This document shows, one piece after another, positions 7,491-9,155 of a stretch of DNA of 9,155 bases. Under the pieces are notes generated by a model. It worked only from the letters and a program-made list of their open reading frames with translations, made no database searches and was not told the origin of the DNA. The translations under genes and the position numbers were made by a program. The stretch lies in NCBI GenBank assembly GCA_014377145.1, contig JACMQE010000131.1:1-9155 (forward strand), read 5' to 3'. Origin of the DNA: Glaciimonas sp. (lineage in GTDB: Bacteria; Pseudomonadota; Gammaproteobacteria; Burkholderiales; Burkholderiaceae). Within the stretch, counting starts at the first letter, position 1. Each line of letters begins with the position of its first letter.

Positions 7491-8342
7491 ATGAAGACAT
7501 CTCGCGAGGACGAACTACACAACGACCAACTGCGCGCCCCGCAATGGACCATCGCCAATCTGGCATTTTCGACGATCGATATCGATAAGACCAGAACAGA
7601 TGAAAATTTGTTTTATCTAGCAGCCTGCGCATCCTTCGTTGAAAGCGGCTCCGACCTCTACACCCAAAATCTGATTGCCTACTACGGCGACGATCCAGAA
7701 ATTGTCGACTGGCTAACTCACCATTGGGAGGTAGAAGAATTGCAGCATGGCAATGCATTGCAAGCCTACATAGCCCATGTTTGGCCAGAATTCAACTGGC
7801 AACTTGCCTATAACGACTTCCTGGAAGAATACGCCCATTATTGCAAAGTTGAATTGTTGGAAACAAGCAAGGCACTCGAAATGGTCGCTCGCTGCGTCGT
7901 CGAAACCGGAACTGCCACCTTCTACCAAGCGCTAGCCCGTAGCACAGATGAACCCATCATGCACGACCTCGCCAACCGCATTGCCAATGACGAAGTCAAC
8001 CATTACAAACACTTCTTCCGCTATTTCCGCCGCCTACGTCAAAAAGAATGCCTGAGCCGCCGCCATATCTTCGGTGCCTTAAGTCGCCGCGCAATGGAAA
8101 TAAAAACCGAAGATACCGCATGCGCTTTGCGCCACGTCCTCAAATTTCGCTCCCCTAAGCAAGCTAACGACCCGGTATACGTGAAGAAAATCAGTACAAT
8201 GATGAACACCACCGTGCGCACCCATTTACGTGCCGATATGACTATCAAAATGATGATACGACCACTCGATCTACCGCCCGTCATCCAAACGCTGGTAGCC
8301 TATCCCATCACACAAATCATGAATCACGTATTTTTGCGCTAG
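7491..8342 (+). CDS. Ferritin-like diiron protein, 283 residues (function unknown)
   Basis: An intact, apparently cytoplasmic helical protein without signal peptide or clear membrane segments. It shows the carboxylate-bridged diiron pattern of the ferritin-like superfamily: Glu51 (FVESGSD), Glu83 and His86 (EELQH), Glu138 (VVETGT), and Glu168 and His171 (DEVNH), that is E...ExxH...E...ExxH on four helices. In this superfamily such sites activate oxygen (acyl-ACP desaturases, ribonucleotide reductase R2, rubrerythrin, N-oxygenases). The YCKVELLETSKALEMVARCVVETGTATFYQAL stretch is split here as YCKVELLETSKALE and MVARCVVETGTATFYQAL and is reminiscent of type-2 acyl desaturase-like proteins, but the substrate is unknown. 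Residues about 185-283 form an Arg-rich C-terminal extension. I chose the ATG at 7491 because GGGGAGAG precedes it at good spacing; the in-frame TTG at 7476 is unlikely. It is the only complete gene between the dead transporter and the urtA fragment. Confidence 0.8.
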   Translation: MKTSREDELHNDQLRAPQWTIANLAFSTIDIDKTRTDENLFYLAACASFVESGSDLYTQNLIAYYGDDPEIVDWLTHHWEVEELQHGNALQAYIAHVWPEFNWQLAYNDFLEEYAHYCKVELLETSKALEMVARCVVETGTATFYQALARSTDEPIMHDLANRIANDEVNHYKHFFRYFRRLRQKECLSRRHIFGALSRRAMEIKTEDTACALRHVLKFRSPKQANDPVYVKKISTMMNTTVRTHLRADMTIKMMIRPLDLPPVIQTLVAYPITQIMNHVFLR

Positions 8343-8488
8343 ATTTTCCGGGAGGCGGAACGTACTGCACAAAACGCTCTCACCGCCCCTGCACTATCCA
8401 ATGGCAGAAGCTAACTCCTCCGACCGTAAATCAGTTTAATCATTCGACATCAAACCTAGATGATCGCGCTCAATCCGTAGATTAAAAC

Positions 8489-8505
8489 GCACTGAATTTG
8501 AGTGC
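8489..8505. promoter_or_regulatory. GCACT-N7-AGTGC inverted repeat, possible upstream activator site
   Basis: GCACT (8489-8493) and AGTGC (8501-8505) are exact reverse complements centred about 155 bases upstream of the predicted sigma-54 start point, a normal distance for an enhancer-type activator. The half-sites resemble NtrC sites (GCAC...GTGC), but GCAC and GTGC are 9 bases apart instead of the usual 7. NtrC binding is therefore doubtful and another dimeric regulator is possible. Confidence 0.35.
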
Positions 8506-8625
8506 ACACATCTACCTTAACAGAGCCCCTAAGCACTTAAAACAAGCGCCAGCGAGCTGCAATCATTTGTGATTATAAAATAGCAAAGAACTCTCCAAAG
8601 GTCCTCTAATACCCCTGAAAGGTAC

Positions 8626-8641
8626 TGGCATGCATCCTGCT
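8626..8641 (+). promoter_or_regulatory. Candidate sigma-54 (-24/-12) promoter of urtA
   Basis: TGGCATGCATCCTGCT matches the sigma-54 consensus TGGCACG-N4-TTGCW with the invariant GG and GC in exact spacing and two mismatches (C to T in the -24 box, T to C in the -12 box). Transcription would start near 8652, leaving a leader of about 60 bases before the urtA ATG. Urea transporters are commonly under nitrogen (NtrC/sigma-54) control, which fits. Inferred from motif and context. Confidence 0.6.
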
Positions 8642-8711
8642 AAAGCATAGCTGTGATAGCCAAAGTAATCATCCATTTTTATTTACGCGCAACAATTCAG
8701 GGGATTAACTC

Positions 8712-9014
8712 ATGTCACGTCGCACCGTTTTGGAAGCTACCGCTCTAGGAGCATTTGCACTTGCTGCCGCATCTTGGCTCCCAGCGGCGTTTGCCACCGA
8801 CAATATCAAAGTCGGGATTTTACACTCGCTGTCAGGCACGATAGCGATCTCTGAAACCTCGCTAAAAGATGTTGCCTTGATGACCATCGCAGAAATTAAT
8901 GCGCATGGTGGCATACTCGGAAAACAACTGGAACCAGTCGTCGTTGACCCGGCCTCCAACTGGCCACTATTTTCCGAAAAAGCACATCAACTAATCTCCC
9001 AAGACACAGTTGCC
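8712..9014 (+). pseudogene. urtA: 5' fragment of urea ABC transporter binding protein
   Basis: The first 101 codons of UrtA, the periplasmic urea-binding protein of the UrtABCDE importer (family length about 400-430). The ATG at 8712 follows AGGGG at good spacing. The signal peptide has a twin-arginine-like start (SRRTVLE), a hydrophobic core and a cleavage site after AAFA. The mature start [20 protein letters not shown], then [20 protein letters not shown] and [17 protein letters not shown], are characteristic of UrtA. After DTVA, where UrtA normally continues into VFGCWTS, the frame changes without a break into IS5-family transposase sequence (from about 9015) and stops at 9075-9077. The rest of urtA is not in the window. 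The fragment cannot bind urea. Confidence 0.88.
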
Positions 9015-9155
9015 GATCCGCCGAGCGTGCTTGAGCAGGCTTTAAAAAGATGTAGTTGGCGAGGTCTGTACTTGTAATGGACGCAACGAGAACACGACCT
9101 TGTTGATCGTTGATGGACAAAATGTAAAGAAGACCGATACAGCAAAACAGAAAGA
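9015..9155 (+). pseudogene. IS5-family transposase internal fragment (continues past the window)
   Basis: The frame continuing from urtA gives [11 protein letters not shown]. After a one-base shift in the A5 run at 9044-9048, the match continues as [19 protein letters not shown] and IVDGQNVKKTDTAKQK up to the window end. This is the start of the DDE domain of IS5-family transposases (usual form IVDSQSVKNTDTAEKKGYDAGKK); IVD carries the first catalytic Asp. The N-terminal third of the transposase and the left terminal repeat are absent, so this is a recombination junction rather than a clean insertion edge. The subgroup may be IS427/IS1031-like, with low certainty. Confidence 0.82.

Larger units (their letters stand above)
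8343..8711. other. 369-bp intergenic region with putative sigma-54 control elements, no gene
   Basis: No credible coding sequence on either strand. I find no clear terminator for the ferritin-like gene: the GGCGG/CCGCC pair near 8355-8388 is loose and has no T-run. The right half carries an inverted repeat (8489-8505), a small AATCA-TTTG-TGATT hairpin (8563-8576) and a good -24/-12 promoter match (8626-8641), all arranged towards the urtA start. Confidence 0.6.

Noticed and set aside
8039..8284. Minus-strand frame with hydrophobic stretches opposite the ferritin-like gene
   Set aside because: A shadow of the intact diiron protein gene; the apparent hydrophobicity comes from the complementary strand.

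Overview
The window looks like a chromosomal stretch of a betaproteobacterium, most likely an Oxalobacteraceae-type Burkholderiales. The evidence is the order dapE-prmB-yheS and the protein flavour. This is family recognition from sequence alone; no database search was run. It divides into an intact housekeeping half (1 to about 4.8 kb) and an eroded accessory half (about 4.8 kb to the end).

Housekeeping half, all on the + strand. The C-terminal half of dapE (lysine and diaminopimelate synthesis) enters from the left edge. It is followed by prmB (glutamine methyltransferase for ribosomal protein L3), whose ATG lies 8 bases after a perfect TATAAT box with no clear Shine-Dalgarno sequence. A textbook intrinsic terminator closes prmB. 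A second, perfect 13-bp hairpin of unknown role follows. Next come yheS (ribosome-associated ABC-F ATPase) and, 5 bases after its stop, a gene for a Rossmann-fold plus DUF2520 protein, probably co-transcribed with yheS.

Eroded half. A polar amino-acid ABC importer is dead. Its solute-binding protein gene carries two nonsense codons and a frameshift. Its permease gene has lost the middle of the ATPase-contacting EAA loop and has two frameshifts. No ATPase gene remains. The 311-bp gap between these two pseudogenes holds a 14-bp imperfect inverted repeat of unknown origin. After the permease come minus-strand scraps of an IS3-family OrfA and of an internally deleted ISAs1-family transposase. One intact gene stands in this debris: a 283-residue ferritin-like protein with all six expected diiron ligands. 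Downstream, a good match to a sigma-54 (-24/-12) promoter precedes the 5' end of urtA (urea ABC transporter binding protein). After 101 codons urtA runs in frame into the middle of an IS5-family transposase, which is itself frameshifted and leaves the window.

Overall the right half records loss of two periplasmic uptake systems (amino acid and urea) with debris of three insertion-sequence families. I see no CRISPR array, tRNA or rRNA. I did not find a clearly new biological system. The items most worth a second look are the retained diiron protein, the sigma-54 promoter with its upstream inverted repeat, the urtA/IS5 chimera and the two unexplained inverted repeats.
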